Shown here: positions 18,402 through 27,072 of the stretch, one piece after another | How positions within the stretch are numbered: the stretch's first letter is position 1 | Layout: every line of letters starts with the position of its first letter | Source of the DNA: an uncultured Acholeplasmatales bacterium | GTDB lineage: Bacteria; Bacillota_I; Bacilli_A; Acholeplasmatales; Anaeroplasmataceae | Assembly: GCA_905236965.1 (NCBI GenBank) | Contig: CAJOQR010000023.1 | Location: 1 to 40,797, forward strand | Reading direction: 5' to 3' | Length of the DNA stretch: 40,797 nucleotides | Translations under genes and position numbers: made by a program | Notes under the pieces: model-generated | The model's input: the letters and a program-made list of their open reading frames with translations, nothing else | The model's database searches: none | What the model was told of the DNA's origin: nothing

Positions 18402-20132
18402 ATGAAAGCAAGTAAAATGCTAATTTCAACTTTAAAAGAAGCACCAAGTGAAGCAAAGATTCCTTCACATATTTTATTGTTACGTGCTGGTTTAATAAAA
18501 AATGAAGTTGCAGGTGTTTATAATTATTTACCATTGGGGTTAAAGGTTTTAGACAAAGTAGAAAAAATTGTAAGAGAAGAAATGGATGAATCAGGAGCAT
18601 TAGAAATTAGATGTTCTGCTTTACAACCAAAAGAATTGTGGGTTGAATCTGGAAGATGGCAAAAATATGGTCCAGAATTAATTAGATTAAAAGATAGACA
18701 TGAAAGAGAATTTTGCTTAGGACCTACACATGAAGAAATTTTTACATCAATGGTTAGAGATTTAGTAAAATCTAGTAAATCTCTACCTTTAAATATTTAT
18801 CAAATTCAAACAAAATATAGAGATGAATTAAGACCAAGGTTTGGTCTTATGAGATCAAGAGAATTTATCATGAAGGATGCATATTCTTTTGATAAAGATG
18901 AAAATGGTTTAGAAAAATCATATCAACAAATGTATGATACTTATACAAAAATATTTAAAAGATGTCATTTAAATTTTAGAGCAGTTTTAGCTGATACAGG
19001 AAATATTGGTGGTAATGGATCCCATCAATTTATGGCTTTATCTGATGTTGGAGAATCTTTAATTGCATATTGTGAATGTGGTTATGCTGCTGATGTTGAA
19101 AAAGCTACATCTAAATTAGATGGCTATGTTGGTGGCGATATAAAAGATATTGAAAAAGTTTACACTCCAAATCATATGACAATTATAGATTTAGAACAAG
19201 AAGAAGGCTTTTTGCCTAAGGATATGTCTAAAACAATGGTATATCATGATTTTTTAAATGAAAAATATATTATTGCAATGGTAAGAGCTGATAGAGAAGT
19301 TAATGTAATTAAATTAGTTAACGAGTCTAATTCAAATGAAAATTATTTAAGATTAGCAACTGATGAAGAAATTATGAATTTAGGCTTAGTTAAAGGATTT
19401 ATTGGACCTGTTAATTTAAAAAGAGATGATATTGATATTTATGTTGATTATGAGCTTGAAAATCATAATGGCTTTTTAGTTGGTGCTAATGAATTAAATT
19501 ATCATTTAAAAAATGTAAAATATGGTAGAGATTTTAATGGTATTTTATGTGATTTAAGAACAGTTAATGAAAATGATTTATGCCCTTGTTGTGGTAAGCC
19601 TTTAAAAATTGAAAGAGGAATTGAAGTAGGACAAATTTTTAAATTACAAACAAAATATTCAGATCCAATGAATTGCATTTATGTTGATGAATTTGGTAAA
19701 AATAAGCCTATGGTAATGGGATGTTATGGAATAGGTATAACTAGAACATTACAATCTATTGTAGAACAATATCATGATGATGCTGGTATTAAATGGCCTT
19801 TAAATGTTGCCCCATACCATGCAGTAATAGTACCTGTTAATTATAAAGATGATTCACAAAGAAAGCTTGCAGAAACATTATATGAAGCATTAAAGGCTAA
19901 TGGTGTTGAAGCAATATTTGATGATAGGGATGAAAGACCTGGATTTAAATTTAAGGATTGGGAATTAATTGGTATTCCATTTATGATTATTTGTGGTAAA
20001 AGATCAGAAGAAGGAATTGTGGAATTTAAAACAAGACAAACCTTAGAAAAAGAAGAATTAACAATTTCAGATGCATTAAATAGAATTTTAGATGCATTAG
20101 AAGAAGAAAAAAAATATAATGATTCAATTTAA
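18402..20132 (+). CDS. proS: Prolyl-tRNA synthetase
   Basis: Class II synthetase that charges tRNA-Pro. At 576 aa it is the bacterial form with an inserted editing (INS) domain, roughly residues 225-400. Motif 2 lies in T-K-Y-R-D-E-L-R-P-R-F-G-L-M-R-S-R-E-F; motif 3 in G-C-Y-G-I-G-I-T-R-T; a HGTP anticodon-binding domain forms the last 110 residues. The start has GGGGTGAT upstream and yields the usual M-K-A-S-K-M-L-I-S-T-L-K-E-A-P N-terminus. Single-gene unit with its own promoter and terminator; no amino-acid-sensing leader. Confidence 0.98.
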   Translation: MKASKMLISTLKEAPSEAKIPSHILLLRAGLIKNEVAGVYNYLPLGLKVLDKVEKIVREEMDESGALEIRCSALQPKELWVESGRWQKYGPELIRLKDRHEREFCLGPTHEEIFTSMVRDLVKSSKSLPLNIYQIQTKYRDELRPRFGLMRSREFIMKDAYSFDKDENGLEKSYQQMYDTYTKIFKRCHLNFRAVLADTGNIGGNGSHQFMALSDVGESLIAYCECGYAADVEKATSKLDGYVGGDIKDIEKVYTPNHMTIIDLEQEEGFLPKDMSKTMVYHDFLNEKYIIAMVRADREVNVIKLVNESNSNENYLRLATDEEIMNLGLVKGFIGPVNLKRDDIDIYVDYELENHNGFLVGANELNYHLKNVKYGRDFNGILCDLRTVNENDLCPCCGKPLKIERGIEVGQIFKLQTKYSDPMNCIYVDEFGKNKPMVMGCYGIGITRTLQSIVEQYHDDAGIKWPLNVAPYHAVIVPVNYKDDSQRKLAETLYEALKANGVEAIFDDRDERPGFKFKDWELIGIPFMIICGKRSEEGIVEFKTRQTLEKEELTISDALNRILDALEEEKKYNDSI

Positions 20133-20157
20133 AAAACTCCAAATTTGGAGTTTTTTT
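20131..20157 (+). terminator. proS terminator
   Basis: AAAAAACTCC (20131-20140) and GGAGTTTTTT (20147-20156) around a 6-nt AAATTT loop, ending in a T-run. Confidence 0.88.
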
Positions 20158-20158
20158 A

Positions 20159-20187
20159 TTGGAAACAAATATATAATGATTTATAAT
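20159..20187 (+). promoter_or_regulatory. Promoter of the sirtuin gene
   Basis: TTGGAA (20159-20164), 17-nt spacer, TATAAT (20182-20187). The -35 starts immediately after the proS terminator T-run. A second TATAAT at 20172-20177 has no matching -35. Confidence 0.65.
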
Positions 20188-20222
20188 AAAAGTAATAAAT
20201 AACTTTAAAAAAGGAGAATTAT

Positions 20223-20954
20223 ATGAATGATGAAATAATAAAAAGATTAAAAGATGAAATTAATAATTCTAAAAAAATTGTTATTTTTTCAGGTGCTGGT
20301 CTATCAACAAATTCAGGAATTCCAGATTTTAGATCTGCTGATGGACTATATAATAAAAAAACAGGCTATAAAGTTGCACCTGAAGAAATAATATCTCATT
20401 CATTTTTTTTAAAGGATCCAAAAACATTTTATGAATTTTATTTTTCTAAAATGGTATATTTAGATGCTTTACCAAATGATGCTCATATATATTTTAAAGA
20501 ATTAGAAAAAAATCATGATATAACTATTGTAACTCAAAATATAGATAATCTTCATCAAATGGCTAAATCTGAAAATGTAATAGAATTACATGGAAGTATT
20601 ATGAGAAATTATTGTATGAAATGTAATAAATTTTACGATTTAAAGCAAATTTATAATAAAAATTATAAAGTTCCATATTGTGAATGCGGAGGAATTATAA
20701 AACCAGATGTAGTTTTATATGAAGAGCAATTAAATACAAATGCCATAAATAAAGCTATTGAAAGTATATCTAATGCTGACATGCTTATTGTTGTTGGAAC
20801 ATCTTTAACTGTTTATCCTGCAGCAAGCTTTATTCAATATTATAATAAAGATAAATTAGTATTAATAAATAAATCTAAAACACCTTATGATCATATAGCT
20901 AATATAGTAATTAATGATGATATTAAAGAGGTTGTAAATAAATTAAGAGACTAA
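20223..20954 (+). CDS. Sir2-family NAD-dependent protein deacylase
   Basis: Sirtuin (243 aa) that removes acyl groups from protein lysines using NAD+, releasing nicotinamide. Visible features: NAD-binding G24-A-G-L-S-T, G-I-P-D-F-R-S, T104-Q-N-I-D108, catalytic H123 in E-L-H-G-S, zinc cysteines C131/C134 and C153/C155, and G-T-S-L-T-V-Y-P-A. The Y-x-x-R pair that lets CobB/SIRT5-type enzymes take succinyl groups appears as Y73-x-x-K76, so acetyl or other neutral acyl substrates are more likely (inference). AAGGAG at 20211-20216 fixes the start. Equivalent to Bacillus SrtN/CobB-class proteins. Confidence 0.94.
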   Translation: MNDEIIKRLKDEINNSKKIVIFSGAGLSTNSGIPDFRSADGLYNKKTGYKVAPEEIISHSFFLKDPKTFYEFYFSKMVYLDALPNDAHIYFKELEKNHDITIVTQNIDNLHQMAKSENVIELHGSIMRNYCMKCNKFYDLKQIYNKNYKVPYCECGGIIKPDVVLYEEQLNTNAINKAIESISNADMLIVVGTSLTVYPAASFIQYYNKDKLVLINKSKTPYDHIANIVINDDIKEVVNKLRD

Positions 20955-20969
20955 AATTAGTCTCTTTTT
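20945..20969. terminator. Bidirectional terminator
   Basis: AAGAGACTAA (20945-20954) and TTAGTCTCTT (20957-20966) with T-run after. The stop codons of both convergent genes (sirtuin and esterase-like) lie inside the hairpin. Confidence 0.82.
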
Positions 20970-21679
20970 AACAAATATTCAATTGATTCAATAATATGTT
21001 TTTTTTGAAAATTAAAATTATTATTTTCAAAATTATTATTTAAATAATAATTATCAATTTTTAATTCATCAAATTTTTCTTTTAATCTTAAAATTTTATG
21101 GTTTATACCATCTAATCCACCATTAAATATAAAAATTTTTTTGCCTATTTTCATATTATGATAAATATCATCTAAAATAGGTTCAAAATCACTTTTAGAA
21201 AAATCAGGTGAAAATAAAGAAATTCCTTTAAAAATTGATTGGTGATATAAAGAATAAATTGCTTGATTTGCTGCATCATCAAAAGAAATTAAATAAAAAT
21301 TATCATTTGAGATTCTATAGCGTTGATTTAAAACTTCCTTTAAATCATTTGCTAAATAATTAGAAAAAATTTTTCCTAATTCAGCATCAACAGATGTTGA
21401 ATCTTTTTTATAATATGGATTTAATTCAGATATTCTCCACTCAGGAATAGAAGGATTATGTAATCCAACAATTATAATATTTAAATTTTCATTATCTATT
21501 AAAGAGGGTAAATCAAATTCTTGCTTTAAATTATCTAATGAATGAAAAAAGCGTTCGCCATCTAATAAATAAAAAACAGGATAATTTCTATTAGAATCAT
21601 TATAATCATTTGGTAAATATACTGAAATATTTAATTTTCTTTTTAATTGATAAGCAGTTATCTTAAAATTTTCTACCAC
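20957..21679 (-). CDS. Esterase-like alpha/beta hydrolase with altered active site
   Basis: A 240-aa protein resembling the putative esterase (esterase D/enterochelin esterase-like) family: V-Y-L-P-N-D-Y, P-V-F-Y-L-L-D-G-E, I-I-I-V-G-L-H-N-P, then the elbow and a C-terminal G-G-L-D-G. The nucleophile elbow, normally G-x-S-x-G-G, reads S-F-D134-D-A-A, so the serine is replaced by Asp. The late histidine (usually G-G-H-D-W) is also not visible; that stretch is Asn/Phe-rich. It may be a non-catalytic homologue. The frame opens with a GTG at 21688, but AAGGTGA (21691-21685) overlaps it and suits the in-frame GTG at 21679. TATAAT on the - strand at 21703-21698. Divergent from htpG across the CIRCE-like site. 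Confidence 0.65.
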   Translation of the reverse strand: MVENFKITAYQLKRKLNISVYLPNDYNDSNRNYPVFYLLDGERFFHSLDNLKQEFDLPSLIDNENLNIIIVGLHNPSIPEWRISELNPYYKKDSTSVDAELGKIFSNYLANDLKEVLNQRYRISNDNFYLISFDDAANQAIYSLYHQSIFKGISLFSPDFSKSDFEPILDDIYHNMKIGKKIFIFNGGLDGINHKILRLKEKFDELKIDNYYLNNNFENNNFNFQKKHIIESIEYLLKRD

Positions 21680-21736
21680 CTTAATCACCTTATAATTATT
21701 ATAAATTAAATAAAATAAAAAATCATCTTTTTTATA

Positions 21737-21771
21737 TTTTTTGGCACTTAAGTGTTGACAGTGCCAAAAAA
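21737..21771. promoter_or_regulatory. CIRCE-like inverted repeat (HrcA operator candidate)
   Basis: Perfect 12-base arms TTTTTTGGCACT (21737-21748) and AGTGCCAAAAAA (21760-21771) with an 11-nt spacer. The classic CIRCE element is TTAGCACTC-N9-GAGTGCTAA, that is TTAGCACT-N11-AGTGCTAA. This site has the same geometry and differs by one symmetrical base (A to G at arm position 3). It covers the htpG -35 box, as expected for a repressor operator. Confidence 0.7.
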
Positions 21772-21783
21772 TGAGTCTATAAT
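21755..21783 (+). promoter_or_regulatory. Consensus promoter of htpG
   Basis: TTGACA (21755-21760), 17-nt spacer, TATAAT (21778-21783), both exact consensus. The -35 box lies in the spacer of the CIRCE-like repeat, so binding there would block it. Confidence 0.9.
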
Positions 21784-21816
21784 GATGTTGTTAAAGTTTA
21801 AAGTGGAGGAAAATTT

Positions 21817-23721
21817 ATGAAGGAAACAAAAAAATTTAAAACTGAAACAAAGAAATTATTAGATATGATGATTAATTCCATTTATACACATAAAGAAATA
21901 TTTTTAAGAGAATTAATTTCAAATGCATCAGATGCAATCGATAAAAGACATTATTTGGCTTTAACAGATACAAATTTATCTGCTGATTATGAAATTTTAG
22001 TTGAAGCAAATAAAGATGAAAGAACAATTACTATTACTGATAATGGTATTGGTATGACTCAAAAAGAATTAGAAGAGCATTTAGGAACAATTGCTAAATC
22101 TGGTTCAAAAGAATTCTTAGAAAAGGTTTCAAAAGAACAATCTCCTGATGTTGATATTATTGGTCAATTTGGTGTAGGCTTTTATTCAGCATTTATGGTT
22201 GCTGAAAAGGTTGATGTTTTAACAAAAGCTGTTAATTCAGACCAAGCATATTTATTTACATCAATGGGCTTAGAATCTTATTCAATTGAAGATGCAACAA
22301 AAGATGATTATGGTACTATTATTACACTTCATTTAAGAGAAGATACTGAAGATGAAAAATATTCAGATTATTTAGAAGAATATGAGCTTAAAGATTTAAT
22401 TAAAAAATATTCAGATTATGTTAGATATCCAATTAAAACATGGGTTACTAAATATGATCCAGTAGAAGATTCTGATGATGCTGATGATAATAAAGAAAAA
22501 GAATATAAAGAGCCAAAAACTCATTTAGAACTTGAAACAGTAAATTCTATGCTTCCTATTTGGAAGAAAAATAAAAGTGAAGTAACTGATGAGGAATTAA
22601 ATAATTTTTATAAAACAAAATTTATGGATTACCAAGATCCAATTACAAATATTTTTGTAAATGTTGAAGGTATGTTAACATATAATGCATTATTATTTGT
22701 TCCTAAAAAATCAATGTATGATTTTTATTCAGATAGAAATGAAAGAGGCTTACAATTATATACAAAGGGTATATTTATTTTAGATAGATGTAAAGAATTA
22801 ATACCTGAATATTTAAGATTTGTTAAAGGTTTAGTTGATTCTGCTGATCTCCCTTTAAATATTTCAAGAGAAATGCTACAAGAAGATAGAGCAATTAAGA
22901 AGATTGCTTCAAATGTTGAAAAGAAAATTCTTGCTGAATTTTCTAGAATGTTAAAGAATGATAGAGAAAAATATGAAGAATTCTTTGCTGATTATGGTGT
23001 TAATTTAAAATATGGCTTATATGAAGATTATGGTGCTAAAAAAGAACAATTAAAGGATTTAATTATTTTAGATTCATTCAATGAAGAAAAGAAAATTACT
23101 TTTGCAGAATATAAAGAAAAAATGCCTGAAGAACAAAAAGTAATTTATTATGCTTGTGGTAAAAATAAAGAAGCAGTTGAAAAAATGCCTGAGATGGATT
23201 TAGTTAAGAAAAAAGGATACGATGTATTAATATTAACTGATGATGTTGATGAATTTATGATTCATTCTTTAGATAAATATGATGATTTAGAATTTAAATC
23301 TATTAATCAAGGTGATTTAGGCTTAATTGATGAAGAAGAAGCTAAAAAGATTGAACAAATAAAAGAAGAAAAGAAAGATTTATTAGAAAAAATCAAAAAT
23401 GCATTACCAAATGTTAAAGATGTTGTTTTATCAAAAAGATTATCAGATTCTGCATGCTGTTTAACTGCTGGTGAAGGTATTTCATTTGAAATGGAAAAAG
23501 TTTTAAAGCAACAGCATAATGATATTAAAGCTGATAGAGTATTAGAATTAAATCCAAATCATGAAATATTTAATAAATTAGAAAAAGCATATAATGAATC
23601 AGAAGAATTAGGAAATAAATATGCTAATTTATTATATAATCAAGCATTATTAATGGCTGGTATTATTCCAGATGACCCTAAAGCATTTTCTAATGATATA
23701 GTAGAGTTAATGTTAAAATAA
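21817..23721 (+). CDS. htpG: HtpG, Hsp90 chaperone
   Basis: ATP-dependent Hsp90-family chaperone, a cytosolic dimer. The 634-aa protein has the GHKL ATPase motifs: E32 and N36 in R-E-L-I-S-N-A-S-D-A, D75-N-G-I-G-M, and G-Q-F-G-V-G-F-Y-S-A. The middle domain with the catalytic arginine loop (S-R-E-M-L-Q-E) and the C-terminal dimerisation domain are complete. A short acidic insert (about 210-235, Asp/Glu/Lys-rich) sits between N and middle domains. GTGGAGGA precedes the ATG. The consensus promoter with an overlapping CIRCE-like operator suggests heat-shock control by HrcA, unlike Bacillus subtilis, where htpG is outside the HrcA regulon. Confidence 0.97.
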   Translation: MKETKKFKTETKKLLDMMINSIYTHKEIFLRELISNASDAIDKRHYLALTDTNLSADYEILVEANKDERTITITDNGIGMTQKELEEHLGTIAKSGSKEFLEKVSKEQSPDVDIIGQFGVGFYSAFMVAEKVDVLTKAVNSDQAYLFTSMGLESYSIEDATKDDYGTIITLHLREDTEDEKYSDYLEEYELKDLIKKYSDYVRYPIKTWVTKYDPVEDSDDADDNKEKEYKEPKTHLELETVNSMLPIWKKNKSEVTDEELNNFYKTKFMDYQDPITNIFVNVEGMLTYNALLFVPKKSMYDFYSDRNERGLQLYTKGIFILDRCKELIPEYLRFVKGLVDSADLPLNISREMLQEDRAIKKIASNVEKKILAEFSRMLKNDREKYEEFFADYGVNLKYGLYEDYGAKKEQLKDLIILDSFNEEKKITFAEYKEKMPEEQKVIYYACGKNKEAVEKMPEMDLVKKKGYDVLILTDDVDEFMIHSLDKYDDLEFKSINQGDLGLIDEEEAKKIEQIKEEKKDLLEKIKNALPNVKDVVLSKRLSDSACCLTAGEGISFEMEKVLKQQHNDIKADRVLELNPNHEIFNKLEKAYNESEELGNKYANLLYNQALLMAGIIPDDPKAFSNDIVELMLK

Positions 23722-23731
23722 TTATAAAATT

Positions 23732-23770
23732 AAAGCTTATAAAATATTTAAAAATTTTATGAGCTTTTTT
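23732..23770 (+). terminator. htpG terminator
   Basis: AAAGCTTATAAAAT (23732-23745) pairs with ATTTTATGAGCTTT (23754-23767) with one G-T wobble; a T-run follows. Confidence 0.8.
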
Positions 23771-23818
23771 AATTTTATTTTTTTAATTCTTATGTTATCA
23801 TTTAATAGGTGATAAGGT

Positions 23819-24520
23819 ATGAATATTTTAGTAGTAAATGATGATGGAATTGAAGCTGAAGGCATAAAAATTTTAACTGAAAAATTATTAAAATATGGAA
23901 ATGTTTATGTTTTAGCTCCTGATAAAGAAAGGTCTGCTGCAAGTCATTCTATTAATATAGTATCACCTTTATTAATTGAAGAGGTAAAACCAATCGTAAA
24001 AGGATGTAAATGCTATAAAACAGATGGTACTCCTGTTGATTGCGTTAGACTTGCTAATGGTGGTTTAGGATTAGATTTTGATATTGTTTTTTCTGGTATT
24101 AATTATGGTTTAAATATAGGAACTGATATTATTTATTCTGGCACTTGTGCTGCTGCAAGAGAAGCTTATATAGAAGGCTTAGCTGCTGTTGCTATTTCTT
24201 GTGATAGAAGATTTGATATTGTAAAAGAAGAAATAGATGATATTTTAAATTTAATTTTTAATGATAAATTATATTCAAAGGATTATTATTTAAATATTAA
24301 TTTTCCTATTCATGATTATCAAAGATCAAAAGGTATTAAATTTACTAAGATGGGCAAAAAAAGATTTAAAACAACATATATGAAAAATGATAAAGGCTTT
24401 TATGAAGTTATAAAGGATGAAATTTTATATGATGTTGATTTAGATACTGATGCATATTTATCTTTAAATGGATATACAACTATTACTTTTTTAGATGCAA
24501 ATTTAAATTATAAAAAATGA
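23819..24520 (+). CDS. surE: SurE 5'/3'-nucleotidase
   Basis: Metal-dependent nucleoside monophosphate phosphatase of the SurE family (233 aa, slightly short of the usual 245-260). Signature N-terminus V-N7-D8-D9-G-I-E-A-E-G, then A-P-D-K-E-R-S39-A-A-S-H-S-I, T-D-G-T-P-V-D-C, and the loop S-G-I-N-Y-G-L-N-I-G with Y-S-G-T-C-A-A-A-R-E-A. It acts on nucleotides in the cytosol; roles in stress survival are known in other bacteria. AGGTGAT (23806-23812) precedes the ATG. A TG-T-TATCAT at 23793-23801 is a possible promoter, but its start point would cut close to the ribosome site. Confidence 0.95.
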   Translation: MNILVVNDDGIEAEGIKILTEKLLKYGNVYVLAPDKERSAASHSINIVSPLLIEEVKPIVKGCKCYKTDGTPVDCVRLANGGLGLDFDIVFSGINYGLNIGTDIIYSGTCAAAREAYIEGLAAVAISCDRRFDIVKEEIDDILNLIFNDKLYSKDYYLNINFPIHDYQRSKGIKFTKMGKKRFKTTYMKNDKGFYEVIKDEILYDVDLDTDAYLSLNGYTTITFLDANLNYKK

Positions 24521-24544
24521 GAATGTATAAAATTTTCATTTTTT
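24512..24544 (+). terminator. surE terminator
   Basis: AAAAATGAGAAT (24513-24524) pairs with ATTTTCATTTTT (24532-24543) with one G-T wobble, then T-rich sequence. The surE stop codon lies in the left arm. Confidence 0.7.
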
Positions 24545-24571
24545 ATTTTTTTATTAAAATAATAAAAAATA

Positions 24572-24580
24572 TGCTATAAT
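24572..24580 (+). promoter_or_regulatory. Extended -10 promoter before the HD-hydrolase gene
   Basis: TG-C-TATAAT at 24572-24580 without a good -35. Start near 24587, just before the ribosome site GAGGGTAG. It probably drives the HD hydrolase, nitroreductase, trmFO and xerC as one transcript. Confidence 0.6.
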
Positions 24581-24601
24581 TTATAAAAAGAGGGTAGAGT
24601 T

Positions 24602-25225
24602 ATGAATTTTGATAATATGTTAGGTTTTGTTAAGGATATTTTAGAAAAAAATAATGCTATTAAGCCAGATAAGCCTAATCAATGCTTTAGAAATAGATAT
24701 GAGCATTCAAAAAGGGTATATGAATGGGCTAAAAGATTATCTAAAGATTATAATGAATTCGATGAAGATGTTTGCTATACAGCATGTATTTTTCATGATG
24801 TTGGTTATGCATATGGAAAAGATGAACATGCACTTAATAGTAAAATAATATTTACAGAATATGCTTTAAATAATAATTTTTCAAAAGAATTTATTGATAA
24901 GGTTTCTAAAATAATTGAGGTTCATTCAGATAAAAGCTTATTAAAAGATCCAAATTCTACAAAAGAATTAATTATATTATTAGAATCTGATTTAATGGAT
25001 GAAGAAGGAGCTATGGGAGTCGTATGGGATTTATTTTCCTTAGGAATGGAGCATCCTGATTCATTTGATGATAGTATTGATACATTATATAAGCATTCTG
25101 CTCATATATTAAATCAAGATTATATGGTTACTCCTCTTGCTAAAAAAATATGGGATGAGAAAAAAGAATTAGTAAAAGATTTCATAGAACAGCTTAAAGA
25201 AGATTTATTTTATGAAGGAGAATAA
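24602..25225 (+). CDS. HD-domain phosphohydrolase
   Basis: HD superfamily metal-dependent phosphohydrolase (207 aa) of the small YedJ/YpgQ-like type. Metal ligands in order are H35 (R-Y-E-H-S), H65-D66 (I-F-H-D-V-G-Y), with H76 and H108 as accessory ligands, and D130 (E-S-D-L-M-D). Family members hydrolyse nucleotides or other phosphate esters; the substrate here is unknown. Soluble, no signal. Four bases separate it from the nitroreductase gene, which uses a ribosome site within its 3' end. Confidence 0.85.
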   Translation: MNFDNMLGFVKDILEKNNAIKPDKPNQCFRNRYEHSKRVYEWAKRLSKDYNEFDEDVCYTACIFHDVGYAYGKDEHALNSKIIFTEYALNNNFSKEFIDKVSKIIEVHSDKSLLKDPNSTKELIILLESDLMDEEGAMGVVWDLFSLGMEHPDSFDDSIDTLYKHSAHILNQDYMVTPLAKKIWDEKKELVKDFIEQLKEDLFYEGE

Positions 25226-25228
25226 ATT

Positions 25229-25750
25229 ATGGATTTAAATAATTATAATAAAACTTTTTTCGAAATTATTAATGAAAGATTTTCATGTAGAGAATTTATT
25301 AATGAAAGAATAAAAACAGAAGAGGTCGAACAAATCTTAGAAGCTGCAAGATTAGCACCTACAGCTGTTAATTTTCAGCCTCAACGAATATTTGTTGTAG
25401 AAAATGATGCTTTATTAGAAAAATTAAAAGAAGCAACAAGATTTACATTTGATGCTAAAACTGTTTTTGTGATTTGTTATGATTCTAATGTTTCATATAA
25501 AAGAGGAAATGATGGAAAGGATTTTGGCGATATTGATGCAACTATTGTTGCAACACATATGATGCTTGCAGCACAAGCTTTAAATATTGGAAGCTGCTTT
25601 GTGGCATCATTTAAAGAAGATATATTAAAAAATATTTTAAGTATTCCTTCAAATTATAATATTACATGTATTCTTCCTGTAGGTTATCCTAAGGAAATAA
25701 AAGATCATAATGATAGAATTGATGTAGGAGATTTTGTTTTTTACAAATAG
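25229..25750 (+). CDS. Nitroreductase-family FMN oxidoreductase
   Basis: Short (173 aa) FMN-dependent nitroreductase-fold protein. It has the opening R-F-S-C-R-E-F flavin-binding segment, the quinone/nitro site [13 protein letters not shown], and [16 protein letters not shown]. Such enzymes reduce nitro compounds, quinones or flavins with NAD(P)H; the physiological substrate is not deducible. GAAGGAG sits 9 nt upstream inside the previous gene. Followed 8 nt later by trmFO. Confidence 0.9.
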   Translation: MDLNNYNKTFFEIINERFSCREFINERIKTEEVEQILEAARLAPTAVNFQPQRIFVVENDALLEKLKEATRFTFDAKTVFVICYDSNVSYKRGNDGKDFGDIDATIVATHMMLAAQALNIGSCFVASFKEDILKNILSIPSNYNITCILPVGYPKEIKDHNDRIDVGDFVFYK

Positions 25751-25758
25751 TAATTAAG

Positions 25759-27072
25759 ATGTATATAAATATTATTGGTGCAGGTTTAAGTGGATGTGAA
25801 GCCTGTTATTATTTATCTAAAATGGGGTATAATATTAAGCTTTATGAAATGAGACCAGTTAAAATGACTCCAGCTCATAGAACAGAAAAATTTGCTGAGC
25901 TTGTATGTTCTAATTCTTTAAGAAGTGATTCATTAGAAAATGCTTGTGGAATTTTAAAAAAAGAAATGGAAATGTTTGATTCTTTAATAATTAAAGCTGC
26001 AAGGAGTCATTCTGTTGAAGCTGGTGGAGCCTTAGCTGTTGATAGAGAAGGCTATTCTAAATATGTTACTGATGTTATAAAAGGTTTATCTAATGTTGAA
26101 ATTATTAATAAAGAAATAGATGAAATAGATACATCTATTCCAACGATTATTGCAACAGGGCCTTTAACATCAGATTCATTATGTGAAAAAATTAAAAAGC
26201 TTTTTGGGCTAGATGATTTTTATTTTTTTGATGCCCAAGCTCCTATTATTTATGCTGATTCTATAAATTATGACAAAGTATATTTAAAATCTAGATATGA
26301 TAAAGGAGAAGCATCATATTATAATTGTCCTATGACAGAAGAAGAATTTAAAAAATTTTATGATGCTTTAATAAATGCTGAAAGCGTTGATGTAAAGGAT
26401 TTTGAATTAAAAGTTTTTGAAGGCTGTATGCCTGTTGAAATAATGGCAAAAAGAGGTCCGCAAACATTGACATATGGTCCTATGAAGCCTGTTGGTTTAA
26501 GAAAACCTAATGGTGAGATGCCTTATGCTGTTGTTCAATTAAGACAAGATGATGCAGCAAAACAGATGTATAATTTGGTTGGATTTCAAACTCATTTAAC
26601 ATTTCCAGAACAGAAAAGAGTTTTTCAAATGATTCCTGGTCTTGAAAATGCTAGGTTTGCAAAATATGGAAGAATGCATAAAAATACATATATAAATGCC
26701 CCTAAAATTTTAAATCCAACATATCAAACAAAACAATATCCTAATATTTTCTTTGCAGGTCAAATATCAGGAGTTGAAGGATATGTTGAATCAGCTGCAT
26801 CTGGAATTTATGCAGCGATTAATATGGATTTATATTTAAAAGGAAAAGAATTATATATTCTACCTTCTTCAACTGTAATGGGATCTATGAGCCAATATAT
26901 ATGTAATGCATCACCTTTAGGATTCCAACCTATGAATGCTAATTTTGGTATTATGGAAGAATTAGGATTTAAGCATAGTAAAAAAGAAAGAAAATTATTA
27001 TATGCAAAAAAAGCCTTAGAAACTATGGAAAGGTGCGTTATTGAAATAGATGAAAGAAGAAGATGCAATTAA
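25759..27072 (+). CDS. trmFO: TrmFO, folate-dependent tRNA U54 methyltransferase
   Basis: FAD enzyme that makes m5U54 (ribothymidine) in tRNA using methylenetetrahydrofolate. The 437-aa protein starts with the dinucleotide fold [11 protein letters not shown] and has the paired cysteines C50 ([11 protein letters not shown]) and C223 ([10 protein letters not shown]) corresponding to Cys53 and Cys226 of the Bacillus enzyme. [14 protein letters not shown] marks the C-terminal FAD region. No strong Shine-Dalgarno precedes the ATG, so translation probably depends on the upstream gene 8 nt away. The trmFO-xerC order matches Bacillus (trmFO-codV). Confidence 0.97.
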   Translation: MYINIIGAGLSGCEACYYLSKMGYNIKLYEMRPVKMTPAHRTEKFAELVCSNSLRSDSLENACGILKKEMEMFDSLIIKAARSHSVEAGGALAVDREGYSKYVTDVIKGLSNVEIINKEIDEIDTSIPTIIATGPLTSDSLCEKIKKLFGLDDFYFFDAQAPIIYADSINYDKVYLKSRYDKGEASYYNCPMTEEEFKKFYDALINAESVDVKDFELKVFEGCMPVEIMAKRGPQTLTYGPMKPVGLRKPNGEMPYAVVQLRQDDAAKQMYNLVGFQTHLTFPEQKRVFQMIPGLENARFAKYGRMHKNTYINAPKILNPTYQTKQYPNIFFAGQISGVEGYVESAASGIYAAINMDLYLKGKELYILPSSTVMGSMSQYICNASPLGFQPMNANFGIMEELGFKHSKKERKLLYAKKALETMERCVIEIDERRRCN

